A stretch of DNA of 64,000 bases from contig JAAROD010000076.1 in the NCBI GenBank assembly GCA_012274445.1, positions 1 to 64,000 on the forward strand. Reading direction: 5' to 3'. Below are positions 13,251-22,427 of this stretch, one piece after another. Every line of letters begins with the position of its first letter. Within the stretch, counting starts at the first letter, position 1. The notes beneath the pieces are model-generated. The model did no database searches, was not told the origin of the DNA, and was given only the letters and a program-made list of their open reading frames with translations. The DNA is from Sclerotiophoma versabilis. Lineage: Eukaryota > Ascomycota > Dothideomycetes > Pleosporales > Didymellaceae. The translations under genes and the position numbers were made by a program.

Positions 13251-14493
13251 TTCTGCTCTATATAATACTAAAGTAGGTTATTATAGGCTATAATAGAGCT
13301 AGTTTTAGTATAGTCTTAGTAAAAGTATATAGCTTACCTATATATACAGCTTACTTATAAGGTATATTACTAATAGATTTTTTTCTAGCTTTAAGTAAAG
13401 CTTATAGAGATAAGTATTAATATTAATAGGTTTATTTTCTAAGTTCTTAAGGCTTCTAATTACTATACCTATATATATAAGTTCTTTCTTAACCTTAGGC
13501 TTTAGACTCTACCTAAATATAGTTATTAAAGTAGTATTATTCTAGTTAGTATTATAAGTAATAGCTTAGATATTAGTATTATAGTCTATAACTAATATAG
13601 TCTACTAAATAGTTTAGATATTATACCTAGCTATAATAGGTTTATTAATAACTTTAAAAATCTATTAAATCTTAGTTTTAAATTCTTTAAAGTTATTAAG
13701 CTATATAATATTCTTAAAAGAAGTAGTTCTACTTATCTTATTCTAAATAAAGATTTAAATCTATTTAAAAGCTTTACTGCGTATACATAATATAGCTAGC
13801 TTAACTTTATTTTTATCTTTAATAAATATATTTTAAAAGGTAAAGAATAAGTTAAACTAAAGAAGCTAATTCTTAAGCTTAGAACAGTTTCTATTATAGA
13901 GGTTAGGTTTAGTAACCTTAAGGCTAGCTAAGAAACGTATATTAGTAGAGTTACTAGAGGTAGTATAATCTTCTAATATATTACTTATATTAGAGGTATT
14001 TAAAATATTAAAGTTATACTTTAGTTAAAGACTATAAGTACTAGTTCTATTAGTTCTTAGGTATAAACAGCGTATAGTAGATTAAGTAGAGTTATTACCT
14101 AGTAAAACACTATAATAATAGAGGTAATAATAAGTAGTATAGAGTAGACTATCTAGCTTAAGAGTTAGGTTAAGATTCTAAAGATAAACTTAATTAACTA
14201 AGTTAAATATAAACTATAGAAGTTATATTCCTACTAACTATATACTTACTAGGAAATAATGCTTAGTAATAAGCAACTAGAGTTAGTCTAATAAGATATA
14301 TAGTGTTGCTTATTAATAAGTAATAATATATAATGCTTATTAACAAGCAGGTTATGTGTGTTATACTTATTAATAAGTATGTTATGTAACTGTACAAAGG
14401 GGAGATCCTTCCTAACTCTGCCCTAGCTTATAGGTGAGGGCTCTGGTTGGCTACTTAATTACTGTGCCGCTTTGTTCGCACAGGATTGTAACA
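13251..14493 (-). mobile_element. Second Gypsy copy, inverted, 5' LTR plus gag only
   Basis: On the minus strand the element starts with an LTR at 14,493 and runs left into a degenerate gag. The read-through sequence from about 13,960 to 13,300 gives blocks like NLFFTF*NIFIKDKNKVKLAI and then LKPKVKKELI, typical of Ty3-type capsid. No protease or reverse transcriptase follows, so the copy is truncated near its junction with the pogo relic. It is related to the full-length element at 6,065-13,062 but its gag has clearly diverged. The left boundary is approximate. Confidence 0.65.
14006..14493 (-). repeat. Inverted LTR, half RIP-mutated
   Basis: The reverse complement begins TGTTACAATCCTGTGCGAAC (at 14,493) and ends AACTTTAATA (at 14,006), matching the LTRs at 6,065 and 12,565. 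The first 100 bp or so of the LTR (14,390-14,493) keep CpG and CpA steps and look unmutated. The remainder is as degraded as the rest of the block. Confidence 0.85.
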
Positions 14494-14498
14494 CTTTT

Positions 14499-15091
14499 TT
14501 CTAACTCTAGCCTACTTTTACCTCTTTATCTCTGTACTACTTATTATTACCTACTATTATTATAGTGTTTTACTAGGTAATAACTTAACCCCCTTACAGA
14601 CCTTCTAGTACTAGTACTTATCCTTAAGAACTAATAGAATCTGTGCTTACGAGTAGGCTGGCAAATAGGTTGCAGATGGGTTACCCTGCTGGGTCCCCGT
14701 TATAACCTCAATAACTTTGTTAAACCTTAACTAAATTTTATAATCCTAGTTAGTCTAGAAAGCTCCTGCTGTAACCTACCATTTTGTAATATAAAAGATT
14801 TTTATAACTACTAAGCTGCAAGAGGTATTATTGCTTCTGTTTGCTGATGTCGCTAGTACCTAACTCTAACCTAGCAATTTACTAGGTACCCCCCAAAACT
14901 CAGTTAATACTGGACTAAATAAACGATTCAGGGCTTATTTTGTAGCGCTACTCTGTGCGCTTCTATCGAATCATACATGCCTATAGGCTATCTCTTCTAG
15001 TTAAGTAGCTAGAAGCCTATTAAGAAAAGTGGAGACTGAACCCATTTGCCAGCCTACTTACGAGCTTTGCTTAAAGTACAACTTCAACAGT
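14499..15091 (+). mobile_element. Third LTR fragment (plus orientation), nearly unmutated, split by a MITE
   Basis: The 3' part of the same LTR family is in direct orientation. It begins near CTAACTCTAG at 14,501, passes through TACTAGGTAATAAC near 14,571-14,584, and ends AACTTCAACA at 15,091. A 403-bp insertion (14,654-15,056) interrupts it. Cytosines that are lost in the LTRs at 6,065 and 12,565 are retained here, so this copy shows the pre-RIP state. The 5' half of this LTR is missing and replaced by the inverted LTR next to it. Confidence 0.8.
14654..15056. mobile_element. 403-bp MITE with 8-bp target duplication, probably hAT-derived
   Basis: The ends are terminal inverted repeats: TAGGCTGGCAAATAGGTT on the left and its complement with one mismatch on the right (AACCCATTTGCCAGCCTA, ending at 15,056). 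The element is flanked by the 8-bp direct repeat CTTACGAG at 14,646-14,653 and 15,057-15,064. Removing it restores a continuous LTR. There is no coding capacity. An 8-bp duplication and a TIR starting TAG fit the hAT superfamily; the exact family is unknown. Confidence 0.85.
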
Positions 15092-15998
15092 TACTAGGAG
15101 AGTGTCGCGTCTTGTTGGATAGCCTGTACGGCAAGCTGTATGTCTGCCTTGTTAAGGGCTTTTTCACGTTGTTGCGTTAAGACATTGCAGGTAGAGTAAA
15201 ATTTGGTGTGGTCTTAGCAAAAGTGAGCCACTCGCTTAGGTGAGCCACTCGCTTGTGGAGTACGTTATTCCTATAATTATGTAGATTCTTTGTCTCCTGC
15301 GAATCTATGTATTAAAAAGTGTTAGTTGCTAATAATATTTACGGTAAACATAATTAATAAAATAAAGCCTTAAAACAACTACGCAAGGACAGCAGGCACA
15401 ATTGAGGCAGGAGGTGTAGACTGGCGGGGGAGGTGGATGCGGTGACTGTTCTGGGCATTTGGTCACGCGGCTTGTAATCCGCTACCGCTTTCGCGGTGTC
15501 ATCGAAGCGCCACTAAGCTAATGGAAATGTTTTATACTGGGCAACGTGGCTTTGGACTAGGTGGCCTATCGCAACTTTGAAAACTGTTGCCGAGAGTCTT
15601 TATGACGGTCCCAATGATCTAAAACTACGGCATTTTGGAGTGACTTACCATCCAAATTGCGTGTCATCTTAAATGGACCAGGACGTCACCAAACGTGGCT
15701 CATAGGGCTAAGGAGCATTGCCGAGATGTCAAAATTCTTAAACCACTGTGCCGAGTTCCACGCGAGCGCAAGAAAGCTTGTTGAAGACGAATAGATTGAA
15801 GAAGCTTTGCCGAGACTGCCGAATAGTTCATTATCGTCGCAATGGAATGGGCAAACGTTGCTCAGGTGCTCTCAGAATCTTTCCCAATGAGTACATCAAG
15901 GTACTCAATGTGGGGACCAAAGGTTTTTATAAAGCCCACAATGTATGATGCCAAGAAGCGAAGAACGACACCAAAAGACAAGCAACATCATTTGCAAT
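15092..15998. other. Intergenic region upstream of the ZIP gene
   Basis: Composition returns to normal and no gene was recognised. A direct repeat GTGAGCCACTCGCTT occurs twice between 15,222 and 15,254. The 7-mer TGCCGAG occurs four times at about 15,588, 15,719, 15,749 and 15,808, all on the plus strand. Small overlapping ORFs at 15,748-16,027 have no recognisable content. Confidence 0.6.
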
Positions 15999-17093
15999 AT
16001 GCCCACCTTCAATCCTGCCAATATTGATCTTACAACGGCAAGCAAGGCAGACGTTCTTTGCTATTACGCCACTGGCGATAATGAGTATAACGGTCACCTC
16101 GGTGCACGCATCTCCTCTATTTTTGTAATAGGTGCCGTTTCTACGGCTTTTACCTATTTCCCAGTCGTCGCAAGAAAGAGACCATCATGGAAGATCCCAA
16201 AGGAAGTCTACACATTTGCTCGCTTTTTCGGCTCCGGCGTGATCGTCGCTACCGCCTTCATCCATCTTCTCGACCCTGCCTACAGTCGCATCGGTCCTGG
16301 GACCTGTGTGGGTGAAAGTGGCTTCTGGAGTGAATATTCATGGTGCGCAGCCATTGTACTTGGCTCCATCATGGCGGTATTTCTGATTGATTTATGCGCC
16401 GAAGTCTACGTCGAAAGATCGTACGGCGTTCACCAGGAAGAGAGCGCCACGAACATCTTTCTTCGGTCTGACGAGTCCGACGCTGTACTATCTCACAGTT
16501 TACCTGTTAATGCCGAGTCCGGAGATTCAAATCAAGAAAAGGAGAACACTGCGATCAATAGGTCCTCTTCTTCCACAGCAGACTCGACAGGAGACCGGCT
16601 CTCTTTCCACCAACAGATCGGCACTTTCCTAGTCCTTGAGTTCGGCATCATCTTCCACTCCGTCATCATCGGCCTTAACCTTGGCGTCGTCGGTTCCGAG
16701 TTTGCGACTCTGTATCCCGTCCTTGTCTTCCACCAGTCCTTCGAGGGTCTTGGTATTGGTGCCCGCCTCTCTTCTATTCCTTTTCCCAATGGAAAGAAAT
16801 GGATGCCTTGGGTTCTTTGCGCAATTTACGGTCTGACAACTCCCATCTCTATTGCTATCGGCCTTGGCATCCGCTATAGCTATGCTCCTGAGTCTAAGTT
16901 TTCCCAAATAATTCAGGGCTGCCTCAATGCCGTCTCGGCCGGCTTTCTTATCTACAGCGGTCTTGTAGAGCTCCTTGCTAGAGATTTCATTTTCGATCCC
17001 GACCGGACGAAAAGTCGTCGACGCCTTCTATTGATGTTGTCGTACGTTCTCCTTGGTGCTGGGATCATGGCGCTTATTGGATGGTGGGCTTGA
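15999..17093 (+). CDS. ZIP-family zinc/iron transporter
   Basis: Intronless gene for a 364-residue plasma-membrane zinc (or iron) importer of the ZIP family (Zrt1/Zrt2-like). About eight membrane segments are visible: residues about 33-57, 70-92, 115-138, then a long cytosolic loop, then five more. The ZIP signature lies in the fourth and fifth segments: HSVIIGLNLG followed by HQSFEGLGIGARL, whose His and Glu residues bind the metal in this family. The loop between segments 3 and 4 is usually His-rich in yeast Zrt proteins; here it is Ser/Asn/Glu-rich with few histidines. I chose the ATG at 15,999 because the protein then begins MPTFNPANIDL, as in homologues. An in-frame upstream ATG at 15,945 would add 18 residues. 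The C-terminus ends within the last membrane segment (IGWWA), as is usual for ZIP proteins. Confidence 0.9.
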   Translation: MPTFNPANIDLTTASKADVLCYYATGDNEYNGHLGARISSIFVIGAVSTAFTYFPVVARKRPSWKIPKEVYTFARFFGSGVIVATAFIHLLDPAYSRIGPGTCVGESGFWSEYSWCAAIVLGSIMAVFLIDLCAEVYVERSYGVHQEESATNIFLRSDESDAVLSHSLPVNAESGDSNQEKENTAINRSSSSTADSTGDRLSFHQQIGTFLVLEFGIIFHSVIIGLNLGVVGSEFATLYPVLVFHQSFEGLGIGARLSSIPFPNGKKWMPWVLCAIYGLTTPISIAIGLGIRYSYAPESKFSQIIQGCLNAVSAGFLIYSGLVELLARDFIFDPDRTKSRRRLLLMLSYVLLGAGIMALIGWWA

Positions 17094-17603
17094 AAGAAGA
17101 AAGAGCCAAAACATAGGCGCAATATTTATCAGCGCCTGATACTGGTCGGTATACTGCTCTACAGTCTCAGCTTGCATAGGGATGCAAACGCTTGGAATGG
17201 ACAAAGGGCATGATTATATGACCTTGGGTGTGAAATAACTCCGTAGGGATTACAACTGTGGTAATAACAACGTTGCAGTGAATGTCACTATGAGCTCATT
17301 TTATGTGGTTCCTTTTCAATCTGTATACCTGCTTCACTCGGCGGATAGCTGGTTGAGTGTGGGTCTCAATCGGAAGCTAGCAGCCTCATGACGTCGTATG
17401 TGGCTTGCTTTGAATGTCATAAACGACGCGTTGCCGTGATGCCGGAGTAATGTCCCAAAGTTTTGAACACAGACGTGCTCGGGACTTCTCCTGCGCCTAC
17501 AAATGTTAGGCTGTGCTCCACCACGCCTACCTCGAGAACGGTCCAGCGCTGCCACTTTCTCTGCCAAATCCCACGCAGATCCGCCGAAAGCACAGTCCTT
17601 GTT
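17094..17603. other. Intergenic, convergent 3' ends
   Basis: This holds the 3' flanks of the ZIP gene (+) and the F-box/LRR gene (-). I see no further gene. Confidence 0.6.
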
Positions 17604-19082
17604 CTAATTCACCCCACCCTCATCGCTTTCAGCTTCACTGCCATACTCTCGTTTATACCAAACGTCGTAAATGTGATCGCAGAGTTGTTGCTCCCATTCA
17701 TCAGCATCATCGATGTTGAAGAACTCCACTTTGGGAAACCATTCCGCCGCAGACTCTTTAAAGCACCCGAGCAGGGTATCAAATCTTTGCTCTGAAATAG
17801 TTTCCTCCATGTGCCGCTGAGGCCGCAAGTTGATTGTCCATAAACTAGGCAAGACACATAAGTTTTGCAAACTGGCGAGTGAGTTCCAGTCTGAGCCACA
17901 GGATATATCCAGTGTTTGAAGCATAGGACAATACTGACTGAAAGCAGACAGAATCGAGACAATGCTTGGAGGGAATGCCGATTCGCAAATAAGATACAAC
18001 ACCATCAAAGATGGCAATAGTTCAGCGAGCGAATATATGACATTGTCGGTTATGTCAATGCCGATAGGTACCGTTGCTTGATCCTGGCCAATAGACAATG
18101 ATGTGAGATGACGACAGCCGTCCGCCAGCTCCAGTAAACACTTTCCTGCAATGCGTGTATTGGGCCCAGGTTGATAACGGAAGTTCTTGAGCAGGGAAAA
18201 ATGTGCGGCTGCCGAGAGAATATCTTCCGGTCCGGAAAGACTACCGTTGTAGATATGGAGAGCCTCTAGACTGGAGTTTAGGTTGTACAGCCGACGTAGA
18301 GCATTGCCAGCTGTGTCTAGACAGTAGAGATACTTCAATGATGGAAAGAAGATACCCTCTGATTCCGATTTGAGAGTGTCAAACCAAGTGTCGTGGACTG
18401 CTGGAACATGCAGGAGCTTCAGTCGCTCATATTTGGCGACCGCGACAAACGCCTCCGCCGACCAGCTCTCGTCTAGCGCAGCCACGTGTATCCCCTCAAG
18501 AGATGACAACCGGTGCAAAAAGCGAGCAAGTCCATTCTTCGAGATAGTAACGTTCTTAAAGTCAATGTCAAGTTGCTGTAGGCGAGGGCAAAGGCGGCCG
18601 AGTTCATCGAGGAAGTGGTCAGATAGAGGGCCACTGGCATCCACACGAAGATCGCGAAGACCGTTATGCGCATAGTGAAGGATGGTATCCTCGGTGTTAC
18701 TTTCACTGGCTGATTTGGTCTTCCAGATGTTTAGGTCTTCCAGCAAAGGGAACTGCAGTTCGCAAAGCTGCGGGTGCCATCTCGCATCGTCCTCGCCACT
18801 GAAATTTTCCTCTTGGAACACCAGCACACGAATGAAGTTAGCGTAGAACTGCGCGCGATTGCGACCAATGTCAGGGCGCAGCACCATGTTCCCAAGGTCG
18901 CTGATTTTAGGGGTCACATGTCCAACGCCGAAGATGCCATAACAACCTTTCCACAAAATCCTGCACGCTTCGTAGGAGTACAGCTTGTTGACAAATAGAC
19001 AACTATAGAGCAGACCAGGTTCTGTTTTGCCCGCCCTGACAATTGCTGTAACAATTTCGGGTAAAAGGTGTGCCCGATGCAT
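17604..19082 (-). CDS. F-box/LRR-like protein, copy 1 of a tandem pair
   Basis: Intronless gene for a 492-residue protein. The start MHRAHLLPEIVTAIV resembles the first helix of a divergent fungal F-box (LPxEI), followed by a conserved block EPGLLYSCLFVNKL and EACRILW. The rest is a series of irregular leucine-rich repeats (for example CPRLQQLDI, LTSLSIG, CPMLQTLDIS), ending in an acidic tail. F-box/LRR proteins act as substrate adaptors of SCF ubiquitin ligases; this role is inferred. The frame is open 33 bases further upstream but only to TTG, so I placed the start at the ATG at 19,082, which aligns with the start of the neighbouring paralogue. The copies share the C-terminal block AAxWxPxxEFxNIxDADxWE. 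Confidence 0.75.
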   Translation of the reverse strand: MHRAHLLPEIVTAIVRAGKTEPGLLYSCLFVNKLYSYEACRILWKGCYGIFGVGHVTPKISDLGNMVLRPDIGRNRAQFYANFIRVLVFQEENFSGEDDARWHPQLCELQFPLLEDLNIWKTKSASESNTEDTILHYAHNGLRDLRVDASGPLSDHFLDELGRLCPRLQQLDIDFKNVTISKNGLARFLHRLSSLEGIHVAALDESWSAEAFVAVAKYERLKLLHVPAVHDTWFDTLKSESEGIFFPSLKYLYCLDTAGNALRRLYNLNSSLEALHIYNGSLSGPEDILSAAAHFSLLKNFRYQPGPNTRIAGKCLLELADGCRHLTSLSIGQDQATVPIGIDITDNVIYSLAELLPSLMVLYLICESAFPPSIVSILSAFSQYCPMLQTLDISCGSDWNSLASLQNLCVLPSLWTINLRPQRHMEETISEQRFDTLLGCFKESAAEWFPKVEFFNIDDADEWEQQLCDHIYDVWYKREYGSEAESDEGGVN

Positions 19083-19580
19083 TGTGACGAAGATCGGGTC
19101 TGAGGCTGATTCCAAACCAGGAAATTCCGCAGCTTGTTGTGAGGATTCTGTGCCTGCAGTCGTGCAATTTGATGTTTCGGGTGCTGCTGAGTGACGACCG
19201 GCCCCGTGATGTGTGCTTGTATAGCCAAGCTCGACAGCCGAAAGCTGGCCCTAGGGCTCAAAATACTAACAGAGAAACCGTGTTAGCGGTATAAGGCAGT
19301 GACTGACAATTATTCGCTAAACTCAAGTTGCTGAAGCTGTTGAAAGCAGGTTACGTAGAAAAGGGCGGGCACGATGTAGCGTAGGTGGCTCGTGCAGCAG
19401 CCCACCAATCCAACCCACCAAGACGTTTTCGTCATGGTATCATCACGTCTCTTGCTCGGGCAACCTCCAATATTCGCTAACAACGTTAGGAGCACCTTCT
19501 TCCATAGAGGAATTCAATTTTACGTCATTGCCAGCACCATTCCAGGCGTCGAATTATTACTATTATTATTATTATTATTA
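19083..19580. other. Intergenic spacer between F-box/LRR paralogues
   Basis: This 498-bp spacer contains the promoter of copy 1 and the 3' flank of copy 2, both on the minus strand. The only notable content is the TTA microsatellite at its right edge. Confidence 0.6.
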
Positions 19581-19583
19581 TTA
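19553..19583. repeat. (ATT)n microsatellite overlapping a stop codon
   Basis: About ten ATT/TTA units. The stop codon of the F-box/LRR gene (TTA at 19,581-19,583, TAA on the minus strand) is the last unit of the array. Confidence 0.95.
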
Positions 19584-21032
19584 ATGTTCTTCTTCTCCTT
19601 CTCGAGGACAGATAGTATCCATAAACTCTTCCTCCCATTTATCTGCGTCATGAATGTTCATGAACTCCATCCGAGGTAACCAAGCAGCAGCGTTTTCCTG
19701 CCAGATACTCAACAGACGATCGTGCTCGACTTTTGTCAAGCATTGTTTCATATGTCTGTCGACGTGAAGATGCAGTTGCACGAGATTAACAATTGGGGTC
19801 TTCCGCGAGATGTTAGCAATCGCTTGCCAATCTTCCTGACATGTCAGAAGCAACTCTTCCAGCTGCGGACAATGTTGGCCCAAAACCTGCAGAGTTTTCA
19901 CAACCCCTGGGCGAGTATCTGAGTTAAACAACAGATTGAGCTGTTTGAGATTGGCTAGGCCGGGAGCCATGGCCAGAATGAGATCGTTCGTGATTTCAGT
20001 CGCTGAAGGCATGATGTTGCACCAGCTGTCTAGTCCTATCTTGAGGTCCTCCAGCTCTGGACAGCATTGTGTCAACTGCAACAATTCCGCGCCCCTAATT
20101 GAACTGCTTGCGCTGAGCTCAACAAAGAAAGACTTGAGACCTCGAAAGCGCGATAATACGCTAAGTATGTCGTTTGTCCGACCGAGATCCTGGTTCGACA
20201 GGCCTATTGCCTCTAAGTCAGGAACGATATGACAAAGTAGCTCTAAGGTGGCCGCGGTTACACTGGTGTATAGGTATCTCAGCCTCGGAAACTGATGTGT
20301 CCTCAAGCCGCCTTGGAGAGCATATAGGACGTCATCTGAAATGACTGGGAGGGTAAGTTGTTCGAGTCTCGGACAAGAAGCGATTGCCTCAAGTAGTTGA
20401 GGCGAAAGGACTGTCCGAAATTCCTTGCCAAAATTGAGAGTCTGGAGGCTCGGCATGCTCTCCAAGGCGCGCACAATAGAGGTCGTAGAAGCGGTGATCC
20501 CAGTCGGCCGCAAGGTCAGATGCTGCAAGTTTAAGCAGATTTCGGATAAGGTATCAAACAATCGACTGGAGAGCACACCGCAGACTTCGACCTCGAGTGT
20601 ATGGAGCTTCGAGCATGCGTAGTGCAGTATTGCATCTTCCGTGTTGAGTGCTGTTGCGTGATCGGTCTCCCAGAATCGGACACAGCCCAGTTGTGGAAAC
20701 TGCAGCTGACGCAGTACGCTGTGCCAACTTGTCTGGTCTACAAAGGGCATTTTCTCGTAATGGAAGGAAAGGCTTCGCACTAGATTGGCATAAATCTGCG
20801 CGCGTTCGGGTCCTACATCATCCTGCAACACCAATGCCCCAAGATGCTGGATATCGGGATGTGTCTGCCCTGCGCCCTCGAAAGAATCGCATGTCGCCCA
20901 CAATATCCTGCTAGCTTCCTGGAAAAAGAGGTGATTGACAAGAAGACTGTTGTAAAGTAGACCAGGCTCTCCCGCACCGGCATTCAGGATTGCGGCAACA
21001 ATCTCAGGAAGGATCAGGGCGCGATGCATCAT
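19581..21032 (-). CDS. F-box/LRR-like protein, copy 2 of a tandem pair
   Basis: Intronless gene for a 483-residue protein, paralogous along its whole length to the gene at 17,604-19,082. It starts MMHRALILPEIVAAIL (F-box-like), continues EPGLLYNSLLVNHL and EASRILW, and carries repeated LRR-type units (LQHLTLRP, LEQLTLPV, LKQLNLLF, LEELLLTC). Its end, AAAWLPRMEFMNIHDADKWEEE, mirrors the sister gene. The ATG at 21,032 (or 21,029, which aligns exactly with the paralogue) is preferred to an in-frame upstream TTG. Both genes read the same way 0.5 kb apart, consistent with local tandem duplication followed by strong divergence. An SCF adaptor role is inferred from the family. Confidence 0.75.
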   Translation of the reverse strand: MMHRALILPEIVAAILNAGAGEPGLLYNSLLVNHLFFQEASRILWATCDSFEGAGQTHPDIQHLGALVLQDDVGPERAQIYANLVRSLSFHYEKMPFVDQTSWHSVLRQLQFPQLGCVRFWETDHATALNTEDAILHYACSKLHTLEVEVCGVLSSRLFDTLSEICLNLQHLTLRPTGITASTTSIVRALESMPSLQTLNFGKEFRTVLSPQLLEAIASCPRLEQLTLPVISDDVLYALQGGLRTHQFPRLRYLYTSVTAATLELLCHIVPDLEAIGLSNQDLGRTNDILSVLSRFRGLKSFFVELSASSSIRGAELLQLTQCCPELEDLKIGLDSWCNIMPSATEITNDLILAMAPGLANLKQLNLLFNSDTRPGVVKTLQVLGQHCPQLEELLLTCQEDWQAIANISRKTPIVNLVQLHLHVDRHMKQCLTKVEHDRLLSIWQENAAAWLPRMEFMNIHDADKWEEEFMDTICPREGEEEH

Positions 21033-22427
21033 CGCAATCCAAATATGGTTCCAAACCGTCAATTGAAGTGTTCGTGGAGGTAGTTGGGAATATTTTGTGA
21101 TCGAATGTAGGATAAAGGAAGGCGGATGTTTGAGCGATCAGTTCAGGAGTAGCCGAGATGAGTCCGAGCTTGTGAGCATCGCCGAAGCAGCGTTAGCGAA
21201 CCTGGACACAGATGACAGGAATGTTCCGACTTATTGGCACTTTGTTTGAAGGGCTTACGCAAAGCCTTCAGATACAAGGCCGATGGCAAAGACACCTGAA
21301 CTTGTAGACATGGTCAAACGCGTCGATCGGTTGAGGCGCAGTTATAGCCTTATCAATACACCAACGGACAGCTTGCGGCCCGCACTCAACCCTGCGCCCA
21401 ATCTCTCCTCGCACCCAGCGCTCATCGCAATGTCAGACACAAGGATGTAGCATGAACGGACTGCTAGCGTGAGCTTTTGCACAAGCAGTCAGCGATCTTC
21501 TATAACACAGAACCCTTCAAAACATTCGTGCGCCAGCAGTCCGCTCATACCCCCCCCCCCCTCGTACGTGCACAGATGGGCCGAATATATCGTAGTTAGG
21601 CCAAGACTGCGCCAATTATCACTCCATTATGGCATCTGGCACAAGTGGTGTTAAAAGGGAGCTTCGAAGGAGGGATTCTCGGCTGTACTTTTTCTTTCTG
21701 TCATTTTGGTTCGTAGAGCTTAGCCTTGTTGTTGTTTCACTCCTAGGTTGTAACAAAGACATCGAAGCAGGGATTCTCGGCTGCAGATCTTTAGCCAGTT
21801 AGAGCTTAGCCTTGTTATTACTTCACCAACAGAACGTGTGACCGAGACACATAGGGACAGGTCAGTATTGTATTTTACTTGTGTAAATGGGCGAGATCCA
21901 GTGTAAGTGAGATAGCAGGGCCATTCCGTGTCATCCGAAAAGCACACCTGACGTGCCTTCTCCTACACTACCTATGCCGTGTACCACAGTATAGCTACAC
22001 CTCACGATCAAAGCAGAGCTGATCCGCATCGCCGAGCGCACCATCAGTCTTACAGCGTCCGTGAACGGCTTGTCTTAAGCACGGTGTGAAGCGTCGCAGC
22101 TGCCGCGCTGCTTATTTGACTAAAAAAAATGACGGTCAACTCTATAAAGCCGAAATACACTAGTGCTCACGAAGTCTGTTGGTCGAACGGCCGTGCATCG
22201 TGTTGAAGATACACGACGATTCGGCGGTAATGCGATGAAGTCTTGAGCGTAAGTTAGACCCAATGGATCTCACCGTCTGAGGACGAGGTATAAGAATGCA
22301 GAGGTCCAATCTCACAGTGATAATCATCACTCGCTGACCAGTACTTCACTCGTTTGAAACTATAACACAGTCTTTTCAGACCTCACACTCTTTCTACACA
22401 AGTTCCTATCTCCATTCCATTCGAATC
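21033..22427. other. Intergenic region with divergent promoters
   Basis: This 1.4-kb region separates the minus-strand F-box/LRR gene from the plus-strand secreted-protein gene. It contains a C homopolymer at about 21,550-21,561 and an imperfect duplication around GGGATTCTCGGCTG at about 21,672 and 21,770. No gene was recognised. Confidence 0.55.
22289..22294 (+). promoter_or_regulatory. TATA-like box of the secreted-protein gene
   Basis: TATAAG lies 134 bp upstream of the start codon at 22,428, followed by a CT/CA-rich leader. Confidence 0.4.

Noticed and set aside
17604..19115. Longer start of the F-box/LRR gene (TTG at 19,115)
   Set aside because: TTG is not a usual fungal start; the ATG at 19,082 aligns with the paralogue's MHRA start.
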